Notes: a model not told the origin generated them from the letters alone. Positions 34,721-44,473 are shown, counted from the first letter of the stretch. The stretch: DNA of 64,000 nucleotides from Flavobacterium piscisymbiosum (GCF_020905295.1 NZ_JAJJMM010000001.1:2666001-2730000); one strand, 5' to 3'. Program-made: numbers and translations.

Positions 34721-34801
34721 GGAGGAATAAACCCTGTTCTCTCTGGTGCGGTATGGCTTTATGTGACAAGGAGATAGAGTGGCAACGGCGAATATTCCTC
34801 C
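34721..34801 (+). promoter_or_regulatory. Long hairpin leader upstream of traE
   Basis: GGAGGAATA (34721-34729) is perfectly complementary to TATTCCTCC (34793-34801), closing an 81-nt stem-loop. Inside it CTCTCT and AGATAGAG can pair further. The element lies 39 bp upstream of the traE start. The 5' arm also contains a GGAGG sequence, so the fold could hide or expose a ribosome-binding-like site or act as an attenuator. Confidence 0.4.
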
Positions 34802-34839
34802 GCTTATTATTAAAAAACGAAACTTTAAAATGATGTGTG

Positions 34840-35178
34840 ATGAAAAAATGTAAAGGAGAATTAAAGCGTTTTTCGAAGATGAAATTAATATCAATTGGCA
34901 CATTTGCGTTGTTGTTATTTTTTCACTTCAAAGGATATGCCCAGGACGGTGTAGCTGGAATTAATGAAGCCAATCAAAAAGTAAGGAGTTATTTTGATGC
35001 AGGTACAGAACTTATGTATGCTGTTGGAGCTTTGCTCGGACTTATAGGAGCAGTGAAGGTCTACCAGAAATGGAATGCTGGTGATCCCGATACCGGAAAA
35101 GTTGCGGCTGCGTGGTTTGGAAGCTGTGTTTTTTTAGTGGTAGTGGCTACTGTTATCAAATCTTTCTTTGGAGTTTAA
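34840..35178 (+). CDS. traE: TraE (DUF4134), small membrane protein of Bacteroidota conjugation apparatus
   Basis: Starting from ATG 34840 (a GTG precedes it in frame, and an ATG at 34879 gives a tidier signal peptide). The protein has an export signal ending near GYAQD and two membrane helices (LMYAVGALLGLIGAVKVYQ and AAWFGSCVFLVVVATVIKSF). The motif YQKWNAGDPDTGKVAAAWFG is diagnostic of DUF4134. It is probably a pilin-like VirB2 counterpart of the type IV secretion channel. It begins the traE-F-G run. Confidence 0.88.
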   Translation: MKKCKGELKRFSKMKLISIGTFALLLFFHFKGYAQDGVAGINEANQKVRSYFDAGTELMYAVGALLGLIGAVKVYQKWNAGDPDTGKVAAAWFGSCVFLVVVATVIKSFFGV

Positions 35179-35199
35179 TAGAAAAAAGCACTTGAAAAA

Positions 35200-35511
35200 A
35201 TGAGTAATAGTGTCTATCAAATCAACAAAGGAATCAACCAATCCATAGAGTTCAAGGGGTTAAAAGCTCAGTATATATGGTACTTGGGAGGAGGTGTTGT
35301 CGGGCTTATGATTGTTTTTTCAATTCTCTTTTTTATTGGAATTCCCTCGCTGATCTGTGTTGCATTTACCGGCATCGCAGGAACTGTAATGGTTGTCAAA
35401 ATTTACAAAATGAGTCGTCAGTACGGAGAATATGGTATGATGAAGGCGATTGCTAAAAAACAGATCCCGAAGAATGTAAAAGTCTACAGCAGAAGAATTT
35501 TTATTAAGTGA
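35200..35511 (+). CDS. traF: TraF (DUF4133), inner-membrane conjugation protein
   Basis: A 103-aa protein with a hydrophobic hairpin (YIWYLGGGVVGLMIVFSILF and IPSLICVAFTGIAGTVMVV) and a basic C-terminus (KIYKMSRQYGEYGMMKAIAK). It matches the DUF4133 pattern and is the VirB3-like partner of the TraG ATPase. It lies 21 bp after traE and 35 bp before traG. Confidence 0.88.
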   Translation: MSNSVYQINKGINQSIEFKGLKAQYIWYLGGGVVGLMIVFSILFFIGIPSLICVAFTGIAGTVMVVKIYKMSRQYGEYGMMKAIAKKQIPKNVKVYSRRIFIK

Positions 35512-35546
35512 TAATTGTAGAGTGTTAATGGTAAAATTGAGCAGAG

Positions 35547-38015
35547 ATGGAGAAAGTGATAGATGATGTTTTACCAATTATGGATGTACAGTACGACTGT
35601 ATATTGTCCAAGCAAGGTGATGTGACAGTAGTTTTTAAAGCAGAGCTTCCTGAGATTTTTACTTTATCAGATCAGGAATATGAAGCGTTTCATCAGTCTT
35701 GGATAAAAGCGATAAAAATACTTCCAAAGTTTTGTGTGTTTCATAAGCAGGATTGGTTTTTGGAGAGTCAATATAAGGCAGATTTTACAAGGGACGACAG
35801 CAGTTTTCTAAGTAGAAGTAGTGAGCGGTTTTTTAACGAAAGACCATTTTTGGACCATTCCTGTTATATTATGATTACTAAAAAACCGGCAGGAAGAAAG
35901 AACTCGAGTTCTTTGTTCTCAAATCTCATTAGGAGTTCACTAGTCCCTGAGGAAACGCTAAAAGCGCAATTGCTACAGGATTTTATTGATAGTACGGGAC
36001 AGTTTAAAAGGATTATGGAGGACAGTGGTTTTGTAAAACTTACCCGTTTAAGAAATGATAAGCTTAAAAGCCAAAGCCGAAATATTGGACTTGTAGAGCA
36101 ATATTGTTTTTTATCGGAAAGTGAAACTTCTTTTGTTTACAAGGACATTAAATTTAACGAAGGACTACAGGTGGGAGACAAACACTGCCAATTGTTTACT
36201 TTAGGAGATGCAGCTGATCTGCCAGCCTTATGCGGATCCAGAATTAATTATGACCGGTATTCTACTGATAAAACAAAGTTCAGTGTAGGGTTTGCTTCGA
36301 CATTAGGACAATTATTATCCTGTAATCATATCTACAACCAGTATATTTTTATTGAGGACGCGCAGAAGACCATTCAAAAATTAGAGAGTAAAAGACTTCG
36401 ATTGCAGTCCTTATCGGCTTACAGCAGAGAAAATCTAATTGCGCGAGATGCTACAAACGATTTTTTAAACGAGGCAATTTCTCAACAAAGATTACCTGTC
36501 AAGGCACATTTTAATGTACTGGCTTGGACATCAGATCTACAGGAGTTAAAAGATATCAAGAACAAAGTATCATCAGCACTGGCGCAGATGGATGCGGCCG
36601 CCAAACAAGAAACTGTTGGGGCAGCTCAAATCTACTGGGCTGGAATACCCGGAAATGCAGCTGATTTTCCAATGAACGACACTTTTGATACGTTCACAGA
36701 ACAGGCTGTATGTTTTCTAAATATGGAAACAGGTTACAAATCTTCATTGAGCCCAATGGGAATTCGATTGGGAGATCGGTTAACAGGAAAACCTGTTCAT
36801 GTAGATATAAGTGATGAGCCTGTGAAGATAGGAATTTGCACCAATCGTAATAAGTTTATACTGGGGCCATCGGGAAGCGGGAAATCTTTTTTTACCAATC
36901 ATATGGTCAGAAGTTATTATGAACAAGGGACACATATTGTTCTTGTGGACGTCGGGCATAGTTACAAAGGCTTATGTGATATGGTTGGCGGATACTATTT
37001 CACTTACGACGAAAAGAATCCTATAAGATTCAATCCTTTTTACATTAGTGAGGGCGACAGTTTGGATACCGAGAAAAAAGAAAGTATTAAAACGCTGCTC
37101 TTGGCGCTTTGGAAAAAAGACGATGAAACCTTCAATAGAAGTGAGTATGTTGCCCTTTCCAATTCTCTGCAATTATACTATGAAAAGTTGAAGATTAATA
37201 AAGATATTTTTCCTTGTTTCAACACTTTTTATGAATTTTTAAAAGATGATTTTGTTCCCATACTCGAAAGTGATAAGGTAAAAGACAAAGATTTTGATGT
37301 CAATAACTTTCTGTATGTACTTCGTCCTTATTACAAAAATGGAGAGTTTGATTACTTGCTGAATGCAACGGAAAATCTGGAACTTTTAAATGAACGCTTT
37401 ATTGTTTTTGAACTTGATAATATCAAAGATCATCCTATACTTTTTCCGGTTGTGACGATCATTATTATGGAAGTATTCATCAGCAAAATGCGAAAGCTTA
37501 AAGGAATCCGTAAAATGATCTTGATCGAAGAGGCGTGGAAAGCTATTGCCAGAGAGGGAATGGCAGAATATATCAAGTATTTATTTAAGACTGTGAGGAA
37601 GTTCTTTGGAGAAGCTATTGTAGTTACCCAAGAGGTGGAAGACATTATTTCTTCTCCAGTGGTTAAACAGGCGATTATCAATAACAGCGATTGTAAGATC
37701 CTACTGGATCAAAGTAAGTATCAGAATAAGTTTGATCAGATTCAAGAGCTTTTAGGTTTGACCGAAAAAGAAAAAGCATTGGTGTTATCGGTAAATAAGT
37801 CCAATGATCCTGATAAAAAATATAAGGAAGTGTTTATTTCATTGGGGGGAATGCAATCCAAAGTGTATCGAACGGAAGTTTCGCTAGAGGAATATTTGGC
37901 TTATACAACTGAAGAAAGTGAAAAAGTTAAAGTGAATGCTTATGCCAAAAAGTATGATGGCGATATAAAGAAGGGAATAGCCGCACTGGCGTTTGACATG
38001 AGAAATGGAAATTAA
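35547..38015 (+). CDS. traG: TraG, VirB4-family conjugation ATPase
   Basis: An 822-aa cytoplasmic ATPase powering the mating channel. The N-terminal DUF3875-like part (VLPIMDVQYDCILSKQGDVT) is followed by the ATPase core: Walker A LGPSGSGKSFF at about 437 and Walker B KMILIEEAWKAI at about 658, then VTQEVEDI as the VirB4 Gln/Glu motif. The length is usual for Bacteroidota TraG. No frameshift is visible, in contrast with the next gene. Confidence 0.93.
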   Translation: MEKVIDDVLPIMDVQYDCILSKQGDVTVVFKAELPEIFTLSDQEYEAFHQSWIKAIKILPKFCVFHKQDWFLESQYKADFTRDDSSFLSRSSERFFNERPFLDHSCYIMITKKPAGRKNSSSLFSNLIRSSLVPEETLKAQLLQDFIDSTGQFKRIMEDSGFVKLTRLRNDKLKSQSRNIGLVEQYCFLSESETSFVYKDIKFNEGLQVGDKHCQLFTLGDAADLPALCGSRINYDRYSTDKTKFSVGFASTLGQLLSCNHIYNQYIFIEDAQKTIQKLESKRLRLQSLSAYSRENLIARDATNDFLNEAISQQRLPVKAHFNVLAWTSDLQELKDIKNKVSSALAQMDAAAKQETVGAAQIYWAGIPGNAADFPMNDTFDTFTEQAVCFLNMETGYKSSLSPMGIRLGDRLTGKPVHVDISDEPVKIGICTNRNKFILGPSGSGKSFFTNHMVRSYYEQGTHIVLVDVGHSYKGLCDMVGGYYFTYDEKNPIRFNPFYISEGDSLDTEKKESIKTLLLALWKKDDETFNRSEYVALSNSLQLYYEKLKINKDIFPCFNTFYEFLKDDFVPILESDKVKDKDFDVNNFLYVLRPYYKNGEFDYLLNATENLELLNERFIVFELDNIKDHPILFPVVTIIIMEVFISKMRKLKGIRKMILIEEAWKAIAREGMAEYIKYLFKTVRKFFGEAIVVTQEVEDIISSPVVKQAIINNSDCKILLDQSKYQNKFDQIQELLGLTEKEKALVLSVNKSNDPDKKYKEVFISLGGMQSKVYRTEVSLEEYLAYTTEESEKVKVNAYAKKYDGDIKKGIAALAFDMRNGN

Positions 38016-38028
38016 ATGAAAAGGAAAG

Positions 38029-38717
38029 ATGAAGACAAAAATGAAATTACTCACTTGTATGTTGTGCCTGTTTTTAATCAGTACACCAGCACGACCAGCT
38101 GAAAGTGCAGCCGCTCTTCCCATACTTGAGATTGTGAAAGCGGTAACAAAAAAAGTAATTAAAGCCATTGATTTGGGGATTCAGCGATTACAGAATAAAA
38201 CAATCTGGCTGCAGAACGCACAAAAACAGGTAGAGAATACGCTGTCGAAATTAAAGCTGGATGAGATTTCAAATTGGACTAAAAAGCAGCGTGATCTTTA
38301 TAAAAACTACTATGAGGAGCTGCAAAAAGTGAAATCAATCATTACCTATTACCAGAGAATAAAGGAGATCTCCCAAAACAGACCAGATTAATTCAGGAGT
38401 ATGAAAGAGCATGGAACTTATTCAAACAAGACAGTCATTTTAATGCTTCTGAACTGGATTATATGGAAAAGGTTTATGCAGGAATTTTGGAAGACAGTAT
38501 GAAAAATATTGATCAGATATTTTTAATTATAGAGTCTTTTACTACACAAATGAGTGATCTTAAAAGGCTAGAGATTATTAATGCTGCCGCTGATCAGATT
38601 GATGCTAATTACGATGATCTGACACTTTTTAACGAGCAGAATATTCTTTTAAGCCTGCAAAGAGCCAAAACCACGAACGATATAAATAAAGTCAAACAAT
38701 TTTACGGAATTCCGTAA
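38029..38717 (+). pseudogene. TraI-like conjugation protein, split by a one-base frameshift
   Basis: The first frame (38029-38391) starts with a signal peptide (LLTCMLCLFLISTPARPAES) and stops after ISQNRPD. Restoring one base in the AAAA run at 38375-38378 joins it to the next frame as EISQKQTRLIQEYERAWNLF. That frame continues without a break to 38717 (ELDYMEKVYAGI, MSDLKRLEII, LQRAKTTNDI). The complete product would have about 229 residues, normal for this family of secreted helical conjugation proteins. Either it is a true pseudogene or the base was lost in sequencing. Two intact paralogues follow, so its function might be replaceable. Confidence 0.75.
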
Positions 38718-38731
38718 ATAACATAAATAAA

Positions 38732-39346
38732 ATGAAAAAGATACTATTGTTGCTGTTTATTATTGGTCTTAGTTCGCAAGAAATACAAGCACAGGCCAAG
38801 CAAAGAAAGGTTTTGCTGTTACAAATAGCAGCACTTCAAACCTATATCGGTTATGCTAAAAAAGGTTATACTGTTGTTAAAAATGGCCTTAATTTTATTG
38901 GAGATGTGAAAAAAGGAGAGGTAAATCTGCACAGTGATTATTTGATTTCGCTTAAAAAAGTTAATCCAAAAGTACAACACTATGTGAAAGTGGCAGAGAT
39001 TATCGCTTTACAAATCAAAATCATAAAGGTTTATAAAGAGACTTTCGAGCAATTGCGACAAGATGATTTGTTTTATGGAAACGAATTGGATTATATCGAA
39101 AGAACTTTTGATAAGCTGATTGATAATTGCAATGAAACGCTGAATCAGCTCTTGGTAATTGCAACTGATGTTAAACTTGAAATGACCGATGACCAGAGGA
39201 TAAAACGCATCGATGGCCTACATGAAACGATGTTGGACGATTATTCTTTCTGTGAAAATTTTAATCAAGAGATAAAAGTACTGTCCTTATCGAAGGCTAA
39301 AGAGAAAAATGATGTTAAACAAAGTCATGTTTTACTTGGCTTATAA
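38732..39346 (+). CDS. Secreted helical conjugation-operon protein, paralogue 2
   Basis: A 204-aa protein with a signal peptide ending AQA, followed by helices with an aromatic-lysine pattern (YIGYAKKGYTVVKNGLNFI). It shares the landmark order of its two neighbours: NELDYIERTFDKL, then MTDDQRIKRIDG, then SLSKAKEKNDV near the C-terminus. Its role in the transfer apparatus is unknown. It sits 14 bp after the frameshifted copy and 8 bp before the next. Confidence 0.7.
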   Translation: MKKILLLLFIIGLSSQEIQAQAKQRKVLLLQIAALQTYIGYAKKGYTVVKNGLNFIGDVKKGEVNLHSDYLISLKKVNPKVQHYVKVAEIIALQIKIIKVYKETFEQLRQDDLFYGNELDYIERTFDKLIDNCNETLNQLLVIATDVKLEMTDDQRIKRIDGLHETMLDDYSFCENFNQEIKVLSLSKAKEKNDVKQSHVLLGL

Positions 39347-39354
39347 AGAAATCA

Positions 39355-39993
39355 GTGATGAAAAAGTTAGTATTAGTTATTGCGTTGTTGCTGCTGTTAT
39401 GTCCTCCTTGTAAAGTGCAGGCACAGTCTCAGGAAATCCAGCAGCTGATCTTGAATATCGAAAAACTCTCCCAGTTTAAGAAGATTTTGAGTGATATGAA
39501 AAAAGGCTATGAAATTTTAAACGGTGGTTATAAAGCGGTTAAAGATTTGTCTCAGGGGAATTTTTCTCTTCATAAAACTTTTCTCGATGCGCTCATGCAG
39601 GTAAGTCCAGTGGTTAAGAATTACAAAAGGGTCGGAGATATTGTAAACTACCAGCTGTTGCTTATAAAGGAAAGTAAAAAGGCTGTCAATCGCTTTAGTA
39701 AGAGCGGAAGTTTTACCGTCCAGGAAATTAACTACTTTGAAAAAGTATATTCCAATCTGTCCAAACAAAGTCTGAGAAATCTTGATGAGCTCGCCACAAT
39801 TGTTACCGCTGATAAATTACGAATGTCGGATGATGAAAGATTGGAGGCCATTGATAAAATATACCTCGATATGCAGGAGAAAGTACTATTTCTAAAAGCC
39901 TTTAATTCTTCATCGAATATCCTGACTCTGCAGCGTACTAAAGAGAAAAATGATGTAACTGCACTACGTGATACTTACCAAATAAAAAACTAA
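39355..39993 (+). CDS. Secreted helical conjugation-operon protein, paralogue 3
   Basis: A 212-aa protein with signal peptide (LVIALLLLLCPPCKVQAQ), followed by SQFKKILSDMKKGYEILNGG, VQEINYFEKVYSNLSKQSLR, MSDDERLEAIDK and LQRTKEKNDVTALRD. Clearly of the same family as the preceding gene and the frameshifted TraI-like gene. It lies 11 bp upstream of traJ. Confidence 0.7.
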   Translation: MMKKLVLVIALLLLLCPPCKVQAQSQEIQQLILNIEKLSQFKKILSDMKKGYEILNGGYKAVKDLSQGNFSLHKTFLDALMQVSPVVKNYKRVGDIVNYQLLLIKESKKAVNRFSKSGSFTVQEINYFEKVYSNLSKQSLRNLDELATIVTADKLRMSDDERLEAIDKIYLDMQEKVLFLKAFNSSSNILTLQRTKEKNDVTALRDTYQIKN

Positions 39994-40004
39994 CTCTTGT
40001 TAAT

Positions 40005-41204
40005 ATGGTAAATCTAAATAAAAGGACTGCTTTTGCAGCCCTGGCTTTACTTATGCCTTTTTTAAGCCATGCGCAGGGAATCGGAGGTGAGATTGGAAGT
40101 CTGCATAGTGTGTTGGAACAACTTTATGATCAGATGATGCCTTTGTGCAGTAACCTGATTGGAGTGGGACAGGGTATAGCCGGATTTGCAACGATTTGGT
40201 ATATAGCCTCGAGAGTTTGGCGTCATATTGCCAATGCGGAACCGATTGATTTCTATCCGCTTTTCAGACCCTTTGTGATCGGCTTTTGTATCATGATTTT
40301 TCCATCAGTGCTTTATTTAATAAATGGGGTTATGAAACCAACAGTTACAGCTACAGGGGCAATGGTGGAGGGATCCAATAAAGCGATAGGGATTCTTCTA
40401 AAGGAGAAAGAAAAAGCAGTGAAAGAAAGTGATCCATGGAAAATGTATGTTGGTGTTTTGGGAACAGGTGACCGCGATAGATGGTACAAGTATACACATA
40501 GTGATTCTGATCCAGCCGATGAAGGTATGCTCGAAGGAATCGGCAATGATGTAAAGTTTGCAATGGAAAAGGCTTCGTATAGTTTTAGAAATTCTGTCAA
40601 GGAATGGGTGAGCGAAATTCTGAGAATTCTTTTCGAGGCCTCTTCATTGTGTATTGATACGCTGCGGACTTTCCAACTGGTAGTGCTGTCTATTTTAGGT
40701 CCGCTCGTTTTTGGAATTGCAGTATTTGACGGATTCCAGCATACGCTCATGGTCTGGCTGGCCAGATATATAAACATCTACCTATGGCTTCCAGTTGCCA
40801 ATATTTTTGGAAGTATAATAGGTAAAATTCAAGAGCAGATGCTCAAACTGGATATCTCTCAAATCAATACCTCGGGAGATACTTTTTTCAGCCGGACTGA
40901 TATGGGATATTTAATTTTTATGATCATCGGTATTGTCGGTTATTTCACAGTGCCATCTGTAGCTAACTATATTGTACATGCCGGTGGAGGTGGAGCCCTT
41001 GGGCAAAAAGTGACCAGTGTTTTTGGAAACTCGACTTCTTCAGTTATTGCAAGAACCTCTCAAGGGGCTGGAATGGTAATGGATTCAATGGGAAATGCAG
41101 CTGGAAAAATGTCGCAAAGCATGTCTTCTTCCTCGGCACAATCTCCATATTTTCAAGAGAAAGGAAATTATATGAGTGACAAACTCAAGGGAAATTCTAA
41201 ATAA
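40005..41204 (+). CDS. traJ: TraJ, polytopic inner-membrane conjugation protein
   Basis: A 399-aa protein with a signal peptide and a chain of membrane helices (for example LFRPFVIGFCIMIFPSVLYL, FQLVVLSILGPLVFGIAVFD and MGYLIFMIIGIVGYF). A Ser/Gly-rich cytosolic tail follows (MVMDSMGNAAGKMSQSMSSS). It matches Bacteroidota TraJ, the VirB6-like channel component, in size, position and the GPLVFGIAVFDGFQ segment. Confidence 0.88.
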   Translation: MVNLNKRTAFAALALLMPFLSHAQGIGGEIGSLHSVLEQLYDQMMPLCSNLIGVGQGIAGFATIWYIASRVWRHIANAEPIDFYPLFRPFVIGFCIMIFPSVLYLINGVMKPTVTATGAMVEGSNKAIGILLKEKEKAVKESDPWKMYVGVLGTGDRDRWYKYTHSDSDPADEGMLEGIGNDVKFAMEKASYSFRNSVKEWVSEILRILFEASSLCIDTLRTFQLVVLSILGPLVFGIAVFDGFQHTLMVWLARYINIYLWLPVANIFGSIIGKIQEQMLKLDISQINTSGDTFFSRTDMGYLIFMIIGIVGYFTVPSVANYIVHAGGGGALGQKVTSVFGNSTSSVIARTSQGAGMVMDSMGNAAGKMSQSMSSSSAQSPYFQEKGNYMSDKLKGNSK

Positions 41205-41221
41205 TCTAAATCATCGTCATC

Positions 41222-41842
41222 ATGTTTACCAAAATGAAAAATATAGACACAGCGTTTCGCTATGTCAGAGGATTTACAATGCTTGTGATTGTCGGCTGCA
41301 TTATTATCTGTTGTTATACGCTTTACAAAAGTTTTACAGCTGTTACTCTGATGCAAGACAGGGTTTACATTCTGGTAAATGGTAAAGCCTTGGAGGCTTA
41401 TTCCTCAGATCGAAAGGATAATGTTCCAGTGGAAGCTCGTGATCATGTGAAAACATTTCACCGATTTTTCTTTACCCTCGATCCAGATGATAAAGTGATT
41501 AAATCCAATATAACCAAAGCACTTTACCTGGCGGATGATACAGCCAAAAGAGTGTATGATGATCTAAAAGAGAACGGCTATTATTCCGGTATTATTTCGG
41601 GGAATATCAGCCAAACGATTTCAATTGACAGCATCAATATTGATACTAATGAATATCCCTATCATTTCAAATGCTATGCAAAGCAAAATATTATAAGAAC
41701 GACCAGTATATTAAATCGAAACCTGATCACTGAAGGAACACTCAGAAATGTATCAAGAAGTGATAATAACCCTCATGGGTTTTTGATAGAACGTTGGAAT
41801 ACTATAGAGAATAAGGATTTAGGAGTTGAAAACAGGAAATGA
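41222..41842 (+). CDS. traK: TraK, VirB8-like conjugation protein
   Basis: A 206-aa protein with an N-terminal membrane helix (LVIVGCIIICCYTLYKSF) and a periplasmic domain: RVYILVNGKALEAYSSDRKD, VEARDHVKTFHRFFFTLDPD, and KCYAKQNIIRTTSILNRNLI. These features are typical of TraK. It follows traJ by 17 bp and overlaps the next gene by 4 bp. Confidence 0.88.
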   Translation: MFTKMKNIDTAFRYVRGFTMLVIVGCIIICCYTLYKSFTAVTLMQDRVYILVNGKALEAYSSDRKDNVPVEARDHVKTFHRFFFTLDPDDKVIKSNITKALYLADDTAKRVYDDLKENGYYSGIISGNISQTISIDSINIDTNEYPYHFKCYAKQNIIRTTSILNRNLITEGTLRNVSRSDNNPHGFLIERWNTIENKDLGVENRK

Positions 41843-42297
41843 TGTGGTCAGTATTTAAAAATCAGAAAGAAATTAAAATCAATCAGAAATATTATCTGTT
41901 GATAAAGGATAAATGGGCAAAAAAAATGAGCGGATTAACGTCGAATTTATCAAGGAGAAGTCTTGTTGTTTATCTTATGCTATTTATAACTGCCAGTGGA
42001 AGTATCAGTATTTATAATATATACGGCGCTTTCTCTTCTAAAGAAAAGTCCGTAGCGATCGGAATTATTTCTAATTCTACATCTGTAGTTATGAAACCGG
42101 TACAGGTTAGAACAAATGATAGAGTGTTATCAAAAGTAGAATTTGAAAAGATTATCCGCATTAACTCCTATCTAGACAGTCTTAAGCAATCAAAAGAAGG
42201 ACAGAAACTTTACGATAGTATCAAAAATTATAGACCGGGCCTTTTAGATAGTCTTGTGTTTGTTGAAAATTATTATAAAACGAATTTTAAAAAATAA
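41839..42297 (+). CDS. Membrane protein at the TraL position
   Basis: A 152-aa protein with one central membrane helix (SLVVYLMLFITASGSISIYN) and a periplasmic helical tail. It overlaps traK by 4 bp and ends 4 bp before traM, the slot of traL in CTnDOT-type operons. I see no strong sequence signature, so the name is positional only. Confidence 0.6.
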   Translation: MMWSVFKNQKEIKINQKYYLLIKDKWAKKMSGLTSNLSRRSLVVYLMLFITASGSISIYNIYGAFSSKEKSVAIGIISNSTSVVMKPVQVRTNDRVLSKVEFEKIIRINSYLDSLKQSKEGQKLYDSIKNYRPGLLDSLVFVENYYKTNFKK

Positions 42298-42301
42298 ACC
42301 C

Positions 42302-43597
42302 ATGGAAAAGAAAACAATGACACTCAAAGAGCTTAAACAGCGCAAAATGTTACTTGTTCTGCCAATTATAACGCTTCCTTTTTTAACGATGTTATTTTGG
42401 ACATTAGGCGGAGGTAAAGGTAATGCTGTTAGTAATGTGGAAGAAGAAAAAAGAGGTTTTAATATCGCTCTCCCCAATCCGAAATTTAAAGAAGATTCTG
42501 CGCTGGATAAAATGAGTTATTATGATAAGGCAACAATTGACTCCTTAAAACTGCAGGAACAGATCAAAAAAGATCCCAATTATTCAATGACGGGACTATC
42601 GAAAGATTCCGCCTTAGATTCAAACGAATCGGATATAGATCCTGCAATGTTTAGAAAAGGAAAAACTGCTTTAAACACAAGTTCTTTCAGGGGGGAGAAT
42701 GAACAGAAAATGTATCAAAAATTAGAAGCTCTTCAAAAGGCAATTGCCGAGCCGCCCAAATCCATAAGCAGTGATCAAGATATGAGAGAATTCGAATATC
42801 GAAATTCTTCCAATACTGCATCAGAAGAGATGAAAAATTTAGAACAAATGATGTCTGCTATGAATGCACCTTCAGAGCCTGATCCTGAACTCAAACAATT
42901 GGGAGGGATGCTGGAAAATATACTGGATATTCAGCATCCTGAGCGTGTACAGGAAAGATTAAGACAGACCTCAAAAAGCCAAAAAGGAAAAGTCTTTACT
43001 GTCAATAAAAAGTTAGAAGAAGGGCATGTTAGTTCACTGCAAGGCGGTGCTGTGAAGCAGTCAGCCACTACAGCAAACGCTAATTCTTTTTATTCTTTAG
43101 ACGAAATGGATATAAATGATGAGGTCCAGAATGCGCTAGAAGCGGTAATTCATGAAACGCAGTCTATTGTAAACGGTTCAATAGTAAAACTGAGATTAAC
43201 CAGTGATATTTTTATTAATGGAACATTCATTCCGAGAAACAGTTTTGTTTTCGGAACAGCCTCTTTAAAAGGAGAGCGATTGGAGATTAAGATCAACACG
43301 ATCAAATTTAAGAACTCGATTTTTCCAGTAGAACTCTCTGTTTACGATATGGATGGCATTGATGGGATCTATATTCCCGGAGCGATAAACAGAGATGTTG
43401 CAAAAGCTTCAGCAGACCGTTCCATGCAGAGCATCGGTATAGAAGGATTGAGTGATTCATGGGGAGCACAGGCAGCCACAATGGGTGTTGAGGCCGCTAA
43501 ATCACTATTAAGCAAAAAAGTAAAATTAATAAAGGTGGTTGTAAAAGCAGGCTATCAAGTGCTTCTTTATGACGAGAAAGAAAAAAATGCCAAATAA
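42302..43597 (+). CDS. traM: TraM, VirB10-like conjugation protein
   Basis: The start is placed at ATG 42302 (MEKKTMTLKELKQRKMLLVL); an upstream in-frame ATG at 42254 lies inside the previous gene. The 431-aa product has one membrane helix (MLLVLPIITLPFLTMLFWTL) and a long disordered periplasmic linker. The C-terminal TraM/VirB10-like domain has VKLRLTSDIFINGTFIPRNS followed by FVFGTASL, then LSVYDMDGIDGIYIPGAI. It should form the scaffold spanning both membranes. Confidence 0.88.
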   Translation: MEKKTMTLKELKQRKMLLVLPIITLPFLTMLFWTLGGGKGNAVSNVEEEKRGFNIALPNPKFKEDSALDKMSYYDKATIDSLKLQEQIKKDPNYSMTGLSKDSALDSNESDIDPAMFRKGKTALNTSSFRGENEQKMYQKLEALQKAIAEPPKSISSDQDMREFEYRNSSNTASEEMKNLEQMMSAMNAPSEPDPELKQLGGMLENILDIQHPERVQERLRQTSKSQKGKVFTVNKKLEEGHVSSLQGGAVKQSATTANANSFYSLDEMDINDEVQNALEAVIHETQSIVNGSIVKLRLTSDIFINGTFIPRNSFVFGTASLKGERLEIKINTIKFKNSIFPVELSVYDMDGIDGIYIPGAINRDVAKASADRSMQSIGIEGLSDSWGAQAATMGVEAAKSLLSKKVKLIKVVVKAGYQVLLYDEKEKNAK

Positions 43598-43615
43598 CAC
43601 TTAAATATTACAAAG

Positions 43616-44446
43616 ATGAAAAATATTAAATCATGGTTAATCATTGGACTTTTGATCATTAGTATAACAGGATTCTCTCAGGAGAGCCAAAGTGTTAAAG
43701 CTAATAATGTGCAGTTAAGTTACGCTAAAACAACAAGTCTTGTATTTCCGTACGCAGTGAAAAGTGTGGATCGCGGCAGTCAGGATATTTTGGTGCAGAA
43801 AGCAAAAGGTGTAGAAAATATTTTATTGCTAAAGGCTGGCAAACAAAACTTTGCGCAAACGAATTTGACGGTTGTTACAGCAGATGGAAAACTTTACGGT
43901 TTTGTTTTAAATTTTGATGAACTGTGTCCCACTTTGACTTTAACGGCAGAATACAGTTCGAATTCTGATAAAGAGGTGCTTTTTTCTGCAGAGAATCAAA
44001 ACCAAAAAGAAGTTCAGCAGTATTCGCAATTGGCATTGTCAAAAAAGAAAAAAATATCGGGACTTAGTACAGGCAGATTTTCTGTACAGCTCAGAGTAAA
44101 CGGGATATTCATTCATCAGGATGTAATGTATTTTAGAGTACTGCTGGGAAATAATTCAAGGATTAATTATGATGTAGATCAGCTTCGTTTTTTTATCAGG
44201 GATCAAAAGAAATCAAAACGTACAGCCTCTCAGGAACTGGAAGTACTTCCTCTTTTTACAACGTCTGATATTTCTAAAATTTCGGATCAGTCTGAGTTTA
44301 CTCTTGTTTTTGCGATACCCAAATTCACTATTCCGGAAAAGAAACTTTTTACCCTTGAGTTAATCGAAAAAAACGGAGGTAGGCATCTCGAATTAAACAT
44401 TAAAAACAGTGATCTAACTGATGTAGAAATACTGTCAAACTTATAA
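43616..44446 (+). CDS. traN: TraN (DUF4138), outer-membrane-side conjugation protein
   Basis: A 276-aa secreted protein with signal peptide (SWLIIGLLIISITGFSQE). DUF4138-type segments follow: TTSLVFPYAVKSVDRGSQDI, VLLGNNSRINYDVDQLRFFI and RDQKKSKRTASQELEVLP. It is the VirB9-like partner of TraM, and lies 18 bp after it. It is the last gene of the tra operon that I can name; traO, P and Q are absent. Confidence 0.88.
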   Translation: MKNIKSWLIIGLLIISITGFSQESQSVKANNVQLSYAKTTSLVFPYAVKSVDRGSQDILVQKAKGVENILLLKAGKQNFAQTNLTVVTADGKLYGFVLNFDELCPTLTLTAEYSSNSDKEVLFSAENQNQKEVQQYSQLALSKKKKISGLSTGRFSVQLRVNGIFIHQDVMYFRVLLGNNSRINYDVDQLRFFIRDQKKSKRTASQELEVLPLFTTSDISKISDQSEFTLVFAIPKFTIPEKKLFTLELIEKNGGRHLELNIKNSDLTDVEILSNL

Positions 44447-44473
44447 ACAAATACTAATTTAAAATTAAAGATC

